From the NCBI GenBank assembly GCA_023627715.1, contig JAMAHW010000052.1, positions 209,903-273,902 of the forward strand: a DNA stretch of 64,000 bases, given 5' to 3'. How positions within the stretch are numbered: the first letter of the stretch is position 1; each line of letters begins with the position of its first letter. The notes under the pieces are model-generated. The model was not told where the DNA came from. It saw only the letters and a list, made by a program, of their open reading frames with translations, and did not search any database. This stretch comes from Periconia sp. R9002 (Eukaryota; Ascomycota; Dothideomycetes; Pleosporales; Periconiaceae). Positions 44,001-55,102 of the stretch are shown one piece after another. The position numbers and the translations under genes are program-made.

Positions 44001-44597
44001 TTGCAACCATGGTATCTTCGAAATTACTGACATGGTGATCTCAAGGATTCTTCTGGAACTTTCATTATCGACGACCGTGAAGATTGCATCAAAATTGAAC
44101 ATGTCCATTCGGATTTTTATCGCAAAGAGGAAGAGGCTCCACTACTGGACTCAATTGCCCATATAGTGAATATTGAAAGGTTATTTCTTGGGATCAGACG
44201 CAGATCCGGTAGAATCCTTGGTGACCGCAATGCGTGGTATCATCGACAACTTACCTGGGCTCTTGAATTTCTTGACGTTTTTGAAGTTCCGTGGTTATAT
44301 CTACGAACAGGTATACAGAAGCATCTGGAGGATTTGGTATCGACTCATTTACTAGACGAGAAAGAATCGTCGGCTATCATGGGTCACTTCTTGAAGGGAA
44401 GGGCAGAGGTGCTAGAAGGCAGGAAATTCACCAAGGCATCGCAACAAGCACCGCGTTCGCAGCACGTACAGCAAGAGTTGGGAAACACTAGAAAGCGGAT
44501 CATCAGTCAAAATGGCTGCGCGTGTCATGGAAATCATGATGATTTTGAGTGCAAAGGACGAGAAGTTCATCAAAAACAGCATATACAGCTGGTTTAA
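41041..44597 (+). CDS. Large PF17111-like / Cys-rich / ankyrin-repeat protein
   Basis: Proposed exons: 41041-41438, 41492-42044, 42097-42197, 42254-42468, 42530-43989 and 44046-44597, about 1,092 residues. The N-terminal 130 residues (MAEAVGLAVGLISLTVQVVNG) match the fungal N-terminal domain found on NLR-like and ankyrin proteins (PF17111 type). A CxCxCH motif (GCGCRCH) and further cysteines follow, as in many fungal ankyrin proteins. Ankyrin repeats are clear from about residue 450: GQTPLHLAIRNPDLIPALIDAG, GLTPLMYAAGLGMIGPAKQL, GRTALMCAAFRGDPVLTQYYI. The 3' end is uncertain. A protein-like frame at 44416-44685 (ending WMIQQPIESAR) could be reached by an intron starting at 44311, moving the stop to 44685. 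Likely an intracellular sensor or scaffold; function unproven. Confidence 0.72.
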
Positions 44598-47522
44598 AGA
44601 TATTGAAGTTCAAAATACTCACATCAATGTGTGGTGGAAAGCACGATCATGGATGATTCAGCAACCAATCGAATCGGCCCGATAGACTAGCGCATCCACA
44701 CACCCATCGCATCCATCACGCTGCCACGCAGATCAAACATCCTAACCTCAAACCTCAGCGCTCCAGGCTCTACTGTATTATGCATGCCTCACAATTTGAA
44801 ACCGGTGAATCGCCATGGCATCACGCAACGCAGCACGCTTTTTCAACCGGATACATCGGTTCGCTAGCAATGCTCACCGCGATATCTCGCAACCTCCCTT
44901 TACCATCTAGGTAAATACTACAGGTACGTGCATGATTCATCTTCTCCTCAGACTTGTTCGAAATCCTGCTTGGTGATGACTGGAGGTGACTCCATTACAC
45001 TTGAACTGTAGAGGGAAGAGGAAGACGAACCCCCTGCTAGATGCTGTTACACCCGTCTGTTCTTTCTTTTCTTTTCTTGCCTTGTGGTTTCGCTCGTAGT
45101 ATCACCCACTACTTGCATAACCCATGACGGAAGGATGGGAGGGCAGGGTGTGGTGGTCTCAGATCACCAGGTTGAGGTTGTTTCCTTTTCGTTCCTCCAT
45201 GTGCGAAAACGATAGCTCTGAAGCCGCGTTTGTTCAGTTTCCGTTACATTACTTGGATGAAGGGTGTGAACTGACGAACCAAAATCTAGGATGTGAAATT
45301 TCGACTGACGGACAGGATTGGTACGCCTTTGACATACGCACGACATACCCAAGGACACGTGACATGCATGTCGACAAACATCGAAAGACACCATGGACGC
45401 CCGGGCAGATGAAGACGCGTCCGAATCTCCCACGGTTGTTGTACGGCTCGTTTGCAACTATAACGTCCTGCGGCGGCGCAGGCAATAACTACGCCAAATC
45501 TCCGCCCCCAGTGGTTTATTGCTGACGGGGCGTATGAGTCTCAGTCGCAATGTTACAAAGCCTTCGCAGAGCAATTATTCACAGCCTCGTTGCAATTACC
45601 AGTTCGTACATTCCCTTTTTCGTCACAGGAAGATGGAGTGCATTTTCTATTTCCAATGCCCTTTTATGTGTTTACCTATCGTGCCATTTCGCTCTTTAAC
45701 CTAATTTGTACGCGGTTTCCCGGAGTTTGTCTACTCGTTGAAGTTCAGGCAGCCACCGCCGCCGTTCTTCCCACCGTGCCACCCAAGCCACCTGGAAACC
45801 CATAAGCCCGAGGGTCTCCTAGCAGGGCGTTAGAATGCCACTATACGACACCGAGTAAGGTCAATACACCGGTTGCTGTTTAAGGCGATTTCTTCTCTCT
45901 CGGTTCAAATTCTGGAGAGCAACAAATGCATGTTCCGATGCCCCGACTGGGCTACGCGCGAATGCGATATAGACTGAGATTGCAGTGTGATTTGAGGGAA
46001 TTCCACTACGTTTTGTGTGTTTGAGTGGAGAAGAAAGTTCAAAAAAACTCAGTTTTCGCATTTTTTTTTTCCATCGGCATCTCCGCAACTACCTAGACAT
46101 GCAGTGGTCAGCAGGCACAGCTAAAACTACATGCGCCTCAATAGCGACACAGCCACAGCACACACATTTGAACATTGCATTGTGCACGAAGGACACCAAG
46201 GAGGAGTGGAGGGGGAAAATGACGAATTTCTCCGCAGGGCACTTTGGCGATCGCAGGTGCTCTTGACTCGCGTGTATGTGCTTGTACAGTGCAGACTGGA
46301 CGATGCCACGATGTGAAGGTGGACCGTGGGGAACTTGGATGGAGCTTGTTTTGGTGACTCCGGCAAACCGGAATGTCCACTGTCAGAGTAGGGTAAGATG
46401 TTCGGGATCCGAGAGTGGATCAGGGGTCGAATGGACGAATGGATTACATGAGTTACAGAGGGAAGGGTTGCGCGTCGAGGTGGCACGGTGGGTTGGGGGG
46501 AAATGGTGATGGTTGTTGGGTGGTTCATCGTCATTAGCAGTGGTGAAGTTGAGGGCTGCTGGTGGGTTTAGTGTGGAGGGCACGTGGGCCGATAGCGATT
46601 GGCTTTTTTGGGATCCACATGCTACCCCCGCAGAGTTTGCCAGGGAACGAAGGAGGGCAGGAAAGACGAGATGAAAAGAGATGGACTGAAAGCAGGATGA
46701 CACTATGGGTATTGATTGTACTGGGGGTAATGAGGGGTGGTGAGCTGAAAGGGTGTCAGCTGGCCGGCACTGCCTCTTCCCTCCAGACTGCCAAAAGAGA
46801 CGGCTGCAAGAGAAGCAGGCTGGTGGGTGCCAGGTACGAAGCGGGCGTGATTGGGCTGCGGACCCTGAGGGCTGCGGCTTCTGAAGCGGCCGGTCCCCAC
46901 AGTGACAGGGGCTTGAAACGGCAGCCAGAAAGGAAGGGATGGAATGGATGGAACCTCACCACCACTCAAGAGGCTCTCATCGACTCGCAATGCGCCTGGT
47001 TTCGAAACAGGAGTGAGTGCATGGGCCTGGCCTTGCTGCCACTCGTCTTGATCCACCTTCCTCTGCCAGCCCTCCCCTGCGGAGATTGCGCACGCGGACT
47101 AGGCACTACCTTTTAATAGAGGCGCGCATCCTCCGGACTCTAAGCTGACGGATTCGATTCTCTATTGCTTACTTCATTTCTCACTGTATCTTCATTGCCT
47201 GGTTGCTATTGATTCTTTAACCTCAGCCAGCCCACCCTCCCTTTCAAGCCCATATTTTCTGACCTTTCAGCACCTTCGCGTACTGTTACATTCATTCATT
47301 ACAACCCAGGGCTTCTTCCGGACCCGTTCATTCATTGATTCATCACTTGACATTCACCCTTCACAACCCCACACTTCTGCGAAGCTTGAACTTACACAAT
47401 ACACCCGATAACAAACAAACCCCTATTACGATTTCATACAAGAACAAGAAGAGAAACTTTTTTCCCACCACAGAAACAACCAAAAAACAAATCTCAACCT
47501 CACAACAATACATCCACACAAC
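44598..47522. other. 2.9-kb gene-free region upstream of the Crh-type enzyme
   Basis: No reading frame with a recognisable domain. It includes a T10 run near 46062-46071. The last 400 bp are pyrimidine- and CA-rich, consistent with a long 5' leader of the wall-enzyme gene (ttcattcattacaaccc, then many aacaac). Part of the ankyrin gene's alternative last exon may extend to 44685. Confidence 0.5.
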
Positions 47523-48797
47523 ATGCGTTACTACATCTCCACCAGCGCCCTCATTGCGCTCGCCAGCGCCCAAACCTTCACCGCATGCAACCCCATGGAG
47601 AAGGACTGCCCCAACAACCCGGCCATCCCTGCCACCTTCGAGACCAACTTCAAGGACGGCAAGGACGCTGTCAAGGGCTGGAAGCAGACGGCTGGATCTC
47701 TCAACTACGGCAAGGACGGTGCTGAATTCACCCTCGCCAAGAAGGGCGATGCTCCCACCATCCAGACCGAGGGCTACCTCCACTTCGGCTACGTTGAGGT
47801 CAAGATGAAGGCCGCCCCTGGTGCCGGTATCATCTCCTCCATCGTCCTTCAGTCTGAGGATCTCGATGAGGTTGACTGGGAGTACGTCGGTTCCCAGACC
47901 ACAAAGGTCCAGATGAACTACTTCGGTAAGGGCAACACCACCACCTACGACCGCATGATCGAGGCCCCTATTGGCAGCCACTTGGAGATGCATACCTACG
48001 CTCTCAACTGGACCCAGGATGCCCTCACCTGGATCATCGACGACAAGCCCATCCGTACCCTCAAGTACTCTGACGCCAACGGCGGCAAGAACTTCCCCCA
48101 GACCCCCTCCAACGTCCGCATTGGTATCTGGGCTGGTGGTGACTCCGAGAGCCAGGGCACCGTCGAGTGGGCCGGTGGCAAGCCCGACTACTCCAAGGCT
48201 CCCTTCACACAAACCGTCGAGAGCGTGAAGATCACCAACTACTCTCCCGGAAAGGAGTACCAGTGGACCGACAAGACGGGCTCCTACCAGAGCATCAAGG
48301 TCATCGAGCCTGGAAAGAAGGAGGGTTCTTCCGTCAACGACAAGGGCCTTGCTCCCTCTGCCACTGGTAGCTCCGGCAGCTCCATCGAGTCCTCAGTCAA
48401 CACGCCCGGCTCAGCTGGTGGAAGCTCTTCCCCTGCCACCGGTGGAAACTCGACCTCTCCTGCTTCCGGCGGCGACAAGCCCAAGGACTGCGGCGGCTGC
48501 TCCGGCACCCTCACCGTCACCATGACCGGCACTCCCCCTCCCGCCCCTCCCGCGACCTCTGCCCCCGTCGCCACCCCCAGCACCCAGCCTCCTTACCCCG
48601 TCATCAAGACCGACAGCCGCGCTCCTCCCCCCGCGCCTGCTCCCACTGCTCCCTCTGCCGCGCCTCCTAAGCCTTCCGGCACCTCCAACTCCTCCGCCCC
48701 CGTCAGCTTCCCCGGCGCTGCTGCCTCCGTCCGTGGAACTGGCCTCGCCACTGCTCTTCTCGCCGCCGTCGGTGCCGTCGCTGTCTTCGCTTTGTAA
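47523..48797 (+). CDS. Crh-type GH16 transglycosylase, GPI-anchored (chitin-glucan crosslinking)
   Basis: Single exon, 424 residues. A signal peptide (MRYYISTSALIALASAQ) precedes the family N-terminus TACNPMEKDCPNNPAIP. The GH16 active site ExDxxE is LDEVDWEYVG near residue 120. Substrate-cleft aromatics (IGIWAGGDSESQGTVEWAGG) are also present. After about residue 265 the protein is Ser/Pro/Ala/Thr-rich, with a small Cys pair (CGGC), and ends in a hydrophobic GPI-attachment tail (GLATALLAAVGAVAVFAL). Crh1/Crh2/Utr2 enzymes link chitin to beta-glucan in the cell wall. Codon use is strongly C-ending, as in highly expressed genes, unlike its neighbours. Confidence 0.94.
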   Translation: MRYYISTSALIALASAQTFTACNPMEKDCPNNPAIPATFETNFKDGKDAVKGWKQTAGSLNYGKDGAEFTLAKKGDAPTIQTEGYLHFGYVEVKMKAAPGAGIISSIVLQSEDLDEVDWEYVGSQTTKVQMNYFGKGNTTTYDRMIEAPIGSHLEMHTYALNWTQDALTWIIDDKPIRTLKYSDANGGKNFPQTPSNVRIGIWAGGDSESQGTVEWAGGKPDYSKAPFTQTVESVKITNYSPGKEYQWTDKTGSYQSIKVIEPGKKEGSSVNDKGLAPSATGSSGSSIESSVNTPGSAGGSSSPATGGNSTSPASGGDKPKDCGGCSGTLTVTMTGTPPPAPPATSAPVATPSTQPPYPVIKTDSRAPPPAPAPTAPSAAPPKPSGTSNSSAPVSFPGAAASVRGTGLATALLAAVGAVAVFAL

Positions 48798-50131
48798 GCG
48801 TAGTTCAGGTAGCACCTCATCTGCATTTGCATCAGCATGGGAAAAGGAACGGGGGTAAAGGGTGAAGAGAAGGGATCCCCCCTCTCTCTTTGTTTTACCT
48901 TAACCCCGAAATGGGTTTGAAATGTTTAATCATGGCATAGCGAAATAGGAAAGTTTTTTAACATGATGTTGTTTTGTGGATTGAGTGATGCGAAGGGGGT
49001 TCCCATTTTTTCGTCTTTAGTAATGTGAGGAATACAGCTTTTTTTCTTTAGAGAATCACAATTGGGGTCCTTTGTTTGTTTGTTTGGTGTTTGTACATAG
49101 TCTTTTTTATTATACCACCTAAATGTTCTTGTTATTTTCGTCGTTATATGGTCATGGTTATGTATGATGCAGCGTGGGGTTATACAGAAGGAGTGGAAAT
49201 TGAATAGATGCGTAAAAGACGAATGAAAGGCTTGCAAATGGTATACATCTCACTCTTCTGTTCCCGTCCTTCCTTCTCCCCACGATTCTTCTATATATAC
49301 ATACCTCTTACATACATACAAGCACCCCTCCTTCCTACCTTCCCCTATCTTTCCCGTTCCATACTATCCTTACCCTACCTTTTCCTATCCCATCTTAAAC
49401 ACATCACCACACTACCGTCCCACCTAACACCCACGTTGTTACCATTCGTTCTTCTTCCTTTATCTCCAACTATCTACTTGCTTGTGTCGAATGTATGCAT
49501 CAGATAGATTAGGATGAATAACTTTACATGCATTTTCTAGATGTAGATGGAGTGGGGGATTAGAGAGGGGCCTGCTTTGGTTGCCGTGTTCAAAGAGAGT
49601 ATGTAGTATTAGCAATGTATATGAATAGATGAGATATGAATATGTACACGTATAGAGCTAGGGAGGTATAGCTTTATTCATCATGTTAGGATTTTGTGTT
49701 TGGTTTTTTGAGAAAGTGTTCAGGAGGGGTGTTTGCTATTAAAAAAGAGGGATTTTCTAGAGTTCTAGGGCTAGTGTTGGTGATGAATAGGATTTTTTTT
49801 GTAAGGCCTTTTCGAATTTTCAAGATGCTGTTTTTTCTTTTGTCCACAATAAAATGTTGGTCACTAAAGAGTAAGTATGTAGGTGAGTCTGCAGAGCTGA
49901 TTCTTAGCGTGCGCTTTCGCATATGTGCGATAGGCGGCGAATCAACTTCGTGGAGTCTTGGCGAAACGCGGGCTCCGTCGCGCGTCGCGTCAATCTACAA
50001 TATCTACATTACATCCACCACCACCTTCGTCACAGCGCGCACGCACGCACACCATGTCCACGACCCGATCCTAAACCCCTCTACATATTACACTTGCACA
50101 GCTTCCCCGATATTGATTTCGCGCCCACGCA
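48798..50131. other. Intergenic between the Crh enzyme and SMC3
   Basis: About 1.3 kb. A pyrimidine-rich stretch spans roughly 49250-49480 on the plus strand. The SMC3 promoter is at the right end. No coding frame was recognised. Confidence 0.45.
49966..49990 (+). promoter_or_regulatory. Cluster of MBF-type (ACGCG) motifs upstream of SMC3
   Basis: ACGCG occurs at 49966-49970 and its complement CGCGT at 49981-49985 and 49986-49990, about 140-165 bp before the SMC3 ATG. ACGCG is the core of the MCB element bound by MBF, which drives G1/S genes in fungi. The cell-cycle role is an inference from motif and gene identity. Confidence 0.45.
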
Positions 50132-53100
50132 ATGGGGTACATCAAGCAGATCACCATCCAGGGCTTCAAGAGCTACAAGGACCAAACCAAGATCGAGCCC
50201 TTCTCGCCCAAGACCAATATTGTCGTCGGGCGCAATGGCGCGGGGAAGAGTAATTTCTTTGCCGCGGTGAGGTTTGTGCTGGGCGATGATTATGAGAATT
50301 TGGGAAGGGAGGAGAGGCAGGCTTTGCTTCACGAAGGCTCAGGCTCCGCCGTCATGTCCGCGTATGTGGAGGTCGCCTTTGACAACACCGACGGCCGTTT
50401 CCAGAACAACAACAAGCCCGAATTCATCCTGCGCCGCACCATCGGAGCCAAGAAGGACGAGTACTCCATGGACCGCAAGAACGCCACTAAGCGCGAAGTG
50501 TTCGACATGCTCGAAGCCGCCGGTCTGTCGCGATCGAATCCATTTTACATTGTGCCCCAGGGCCGTGTTACCGCCATCACAAACATGAAGGACGAGGAGC
50601 GACTGAATTTGCTGAAGGAGATCTCGGGATCGAATGTATACGAGAAAAGGCGGACGGATAGTTTGAAGCTCATGAGTGAGACGGAGAACCGCTGCGAGCG
50701 CATCGATGACCTCGTCAACGACATAAACTTGCGCCTCTCTGAGTTGGAGGGCGAGAAGAAGGAGCTGGAAGCTTGGAATAAGAGCGATCGCGAGCGAAGG
50801 GCGCTACTGTACACCATGAATGCGCGACAGGAGAGTGAGCTGCAGGAGAAGATTGAGAACATAGACGCTTTCCGGCACAATGGGGTGGCAGATGTTGACG
50901 GTCACAATAGCCAGTTTCGCGAGACCGAGCAAGAGATTGCGGACATTGACGCTGAAATCGGCGAGCTTAAGAGCGAGTTGGAGATGCTGGTAGCGGACCG
51001 CGCCCAACTCGAAGGCGAGCGCAATGATGCTGCTCGTCAAAAAGCCGCCATAGAGATTCAGCTCAACGACCTCTCGGATGGACAGTCTGCTGCTCAGCAG
51101 GCCCAGCGCCAGCGCGATGCCCAAATCAAGAAGTTACAGAAAGACATCAGCAGCCGCGAGAAAGAGCTCCGGACTTTGTTGCCAGAGTATGAGGCGAAGA
51201 AAGCCGAAGAGGCGGAGATACGCTCTCAGCTTGCAGAGGCTGTGGGCCAACAGAAGCGCTTGGAAGACAAGCAAGGTCGTACAGCTACATACACCAACAA
51301 ACGCCAGCGCGATGATGCACTACGCGCGCGTATTGCAGAGATATCCGTGGATCTTGCAACGCGCAAATCTATACAGATGCAGACGAGCGAAGACATCACA
51401 GTTGTTCAAGACGACATCGCGGCACTGGAAAAAGACATAGCTAGGATAGAATCCGAATTGGACAACGAAGGTGACAACACAATAACCCTCGCCGAGCAAT
51501 TGCAAAAAGCGAAAGACAAACAGGATGCCATCCGAGACCGACAGAATAATCTCTTCCGTGAGGAGCGCCGAATCCATTCACAGGTCGAGAACGCGGAGCG
51601 GCAGCTGCACACCGCGGAGCGAGAATTTTCACATCTGCTGGACCACGCCACAAGTCGAGGTCTCGAAACATTGCGTCGCCTCCAGAAACAGCATAATCTG
51701 CCTGGTGTTCACGGCACTGTCGCTGAACTTCTCGAGGTTAGCGACATGTACAAGATTGCTGCAGAGGTCGCCGCAGGTCCTTCTCTGTTCCACGTAATTG
51801 TCGACAATGACAGTACAGCCGAGAAAGTCATCAATCTGCTCAGCAAGGAGAAAGGTGGCCGTCTCACTTGCATTCCTCTCAGTCGAGTCCGCACACGCCA
51901 GGGCAATGTCCCTCACACAGCCGACGCTCAACCGCTGCTCCCAAAACTGAAGTACGCTGCACAATACACCAAAGCTTTTAGCCAGGTCTTTGGTAATGTG
52001 GTCGTCTGTCCAGAGTTGAGTATCTGCCAGAGCTTCGTGCGGTCGCATGATGTAATAGCGTTGACACCCGATGGAGATCGTGCGCAGAAGAAGGGAGGTT
52101 ACCACGGTGGTTACTTTGACCCGAGAAACTCCAAGCTAGACGCATATCACCGCGTCTCGGAGCTACGGAGGAATGTAGAAGAGCTGCGAGCAAAGCAAGA
52201 TGAGATTAGACAGGAGATTGATGCATGCAGGCAGCAGCTCAACGAAGCAGCCAGTGAGGTCCGGAGGGCAGAGTACCAGAAGAATCACGCCGAGGATGGC
52301 TATGTTCCCAAACGACAAGAGCTCCGCTCCAAGCAAACCGAACTGCAACGCAAGAGGAGTATCCTAGAAGACATGGAGCGAACATTGGCGGACTTGGTCT
52401 CGGCAGTCAATATACTGGGCAGCCAGCAGAGTGACCTGGAGGACGAGATAGCATCCGGCTTCAAGAAGGCTTTGACGCAGGAAGAAGAAGAGTTGCTGCA
52501 ATCAGTCACAGGCACCGTCCGAGACCTACGGAAACAGCTTGCTGTTCTTTCGGAGGAGCGATCGGAACTGGAGATGAGGAAATCGGACATGGAGGTTGAA
52601 ATCCGTGAGAATCTTCAGCCGAATCTAGACCGTCTACTCGAACAACAAGCTGGTCCTGGAGGCAGTGGTAATCAATCGGCGCGCTTGAAGGACGCCCAGC
52701 GACAACTGAACAACATCAACAAGACTGTCGCCGATTTTGATCGCAGAATCCAAGAGTTGGAAACCCGTCGCGATGAAGTGAATGCCAGGTTAGCCGAGCT
52801 GGAGGAGGCTAGGACGGAGAAGGAGACAAGCAATCGCAACCTGGCGCGCGCTATCGAGAGGCATAAGAAGGGCATGGAGAAGAGCCTGCAGAAGCGAGCA
52901 CAGTATCGGGATGAGTTGACAGCAATACAACGAGACATTCGCGAGCTCGGTACATTGCCAGAGGACGCCTATCAGAAGTATACGAGATGGAGTAACGATA
53001 GGGTAAGTTGCACTTTTGTTTTTCCATTTCAGACACTTGCTAACGCAACATGCTCCAGCTCGTCACCGAACTCGACAAAGCCAACAAAGCGCTCAAGAAG

Positions 53101-53859
53101 TACTCGCACGTCAACAAGAAGGCCTTCCAACAATACGAAGACTTCACCAAGAGGCGCGAAGCCCTCAGCTCGCGGCGCGACGACCTCACCGAGTCCCGCA
53201 ACCACATCGAGACGCTAATCGAAGTGCTCGACCAGCGCAAAGACGAAGCCATCGCCCGCACCTTCAAACAAGTCGCCAAATACTTCAAAGAAGTCTTCGT
53301 GCAGCTCGTCCCCGCCGGAACCGGCCGCCTCATCATCCAACGCCGCTCCGACCGCGAAGCCCACCACCGCGGCGGCGGCGGCGCCCAAGACGACTCGGAC
53401 GACGACGAACCCACGACCGGCGGCAAAAACACCAACAAATCCGCCGTCGAAAACTACACAGGTGTCGGCATCGCCGTGTCCTTCAACTCCAAGCACGACG
53501 AGCAGCAGCGCATCCAGCAGCTCTCGGGCGGCCAAAAAGCGCTCTGCGCCCTCGCCCTCGTCTTCGCCATCCAGCAGTGCGACCCCGCGCCCTTCTACCT
53601 CTTTGATGAAATCGACGCAAATCTCGACGCCCAGTACCGCTCCGCCGTCGCCGAGATGCTGCGCAAGCTCTCCGGCAAAGGTGGCGAGTCCGGCGAGGGC
53701 GGCGGCCAGTTCATTTGCACTACGTTCCGTCCTGAGATGGTGCATGTTGCGGATAAGTGCTATGCGGTTAGCTATGGGGATATGAATAGTAAGATTAGCG
53801 TTTATTCGAAGGATCGCGCGTTGGAGTTTGTCGAGGAGAGTCAGCGTGTTGCGAGGTAG
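50132..53859 (+). CDS. SMC3: Cohesin subunit SMC3
   Basis: Exons 50132-53002 and 53059-53859 join in phase 0 to 1,223 residues, normal for SMC3. The N-terminal head has MGYIKQITIQGFKSYKDQT and Walker A GRNGAGKS near residue 33. Long coiled coils flank the hinge, which starts near residue 520 (GVHGTVAELLEVSDMYKIA). The C-terminal head has the ABC signature LSGGQKALCALAL near residue 1,111 and Walker B FYLFDEIDANLD. SMC3 pairs with SMC1 and the kleisin to form the cohesin ring that holds sister chromatids. A Gly- and acid-rich insert (HHRGGGGAQDDSDDDE) sits before the signature motif. Codon use becomes strongly C-ending in exon 2. Confidence 0.96.
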
Positions 53860-54335
53860 AGCGTTTCTATCTTTCCGGCTGTGTGTTTGTCTGTCTGTCT
53901 TAGCCAGTCGTGTGTGTGTGTGCTACTGGGTAGTTTCTCTTCATGTGTGGCGTGCTACGGGAACAGGAGGGAAAATGATCAGATGGAGTGTTTTTTGTAG
54001 AGTACTAGGGTTTTGAAAGAGTGGTTGTTGCTACCTCTTACAATGTTTTATTCACTTTTTTTTTCTTTCGGGTTTGAAAGAGATCTGTGTATGTATGTAT
54101 ACCTGCATGTGTCACATGTGTGCATGTATGTACCTAATGAACAGATGCTATGGTACTGATTGTGGTACCGAATGCATGAAACAATTGCATATTTCTTACT
54201 CAAGTACCTTACTTTGCTTTCACGTACGTTACGCTACCTGTATTGGCATGCATGGTTTTCCAGCATATTCCGGGAGTTGTGTATTTCGATTTTTTTTCTT
54301 CTGCGCACGTAAACATATACTACCCCTTGCCCCCT

Positions 54336-54395
54336 ACCTGTTTCGATGCCCAGGGTAGCAATACTCTGAGGATCAATTTCAAATTTCAAATTTCA
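54336..54395 (+). repeat. Dispersed element copy B
   Basis: Shares acctgt, cccagggtagc, atactctg and aggatcaa in the same order and spacing with 28101-28155 on the same strand. It also shares a preceding C-rich stretch. Here it is followed by a small internal duplication of caaattt. Confidence 0.65.
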
Positions 54396-54690
54396 TACCA
54401 CCCCGTACTTCCTTTCCTTTCCTTTCCTTCCTTTCCCCCCTCCCCCCTCTCTCTTTTCTCTCCCCTCCCCATCTACCCCATCCACACAACCCCCCCCCCC
54501 CCCAAAACCCCCCTCGGCCCTACCGCCTTCCGAAACCTAAGCCAAAGTCTTACACTCCACTCCATCCTCAACCTCTCGCTCCCGCCTCAAACACCCCGTT
54601 CAAAAAAGAAAGGGTTTACCTCATCCCTCCCTCTCCCTCAAAACACCACTCTCATCTCCCTCATCTCCCCCACTCCCTTATTCCCGTAGG
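54396..54690 (+). repeat. Long pyrimidine tract with C14 homopolymer
   Basis: Nearly 300 bp dominated by C and T, including (cttt/ctttcc)n near 54411-54440 and 14 consecutive C at 54490-54503. It is non-coding. Confidence 0.8.
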
Positions 54691-55084
54691 CTACTTATAC
54701 CTATGCATACATCCACACATCCACACACCCACATCAACACTTACTTACCTACTTAAGTGTACACATACATACAGCTTCGCTTTCTGGTTAGTATAATCTA
54801 GTGAGTGAAGTTTCATATAATATCGTCACCGTTTTCTGGCAGGTTTCTTGTGGTCGGGTGAGGGATAGTGGGGTTATGGGTGGTGTGTGTGGGTGCTGTA
54901 TACATATACAACTGTCCCCACCTATCCATGTAGCCAGGCAAATCAAGCACGTTTTCCCCAATTTTTTCCATACCTACCTAAGCTTTAATACCATGTATAA
55001 ATAAATGCTTTACTAAGTCCGATGCGAAAGCCATTACTTAGTATTTAACCCTTCTACTCACCTTTCTCTTTATATTCGCCAACA

Positions 55085-55102
55085 ACGACGACGACGACGA
55101 CG
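55085..55102 (+). repeat. (ACG)6 microsatellite
   Basis: Six exact ACG units in a non-coding region. Confidence 0.9.

Noticed and set aside
45124..45525. A 133-codon plus-strand frame in the 2.9-kb gap
   Set aside because: No motif, and frames of similar length occur on both strands here. Treated as chance.
46562..47116. A 184-codon plus-strand frame upstream of the Crh enzyme
   Set aside because: Composition is not protein-like (many Trp, Cys, Arg and Gly in irregular order), with no motif. More likely promoter or leader.
47361..48212. A 283-codon open frame on the minus strand across the Crh enzyme gene
   Set aside because: It is the mirror of a strongly C-ending codon pattern on the plus strand, where GH16 motifs, a signal peptide and a GPI tail are clear. 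The minus-strand product is Gly/Val/Leu-rich and lacks any motif.
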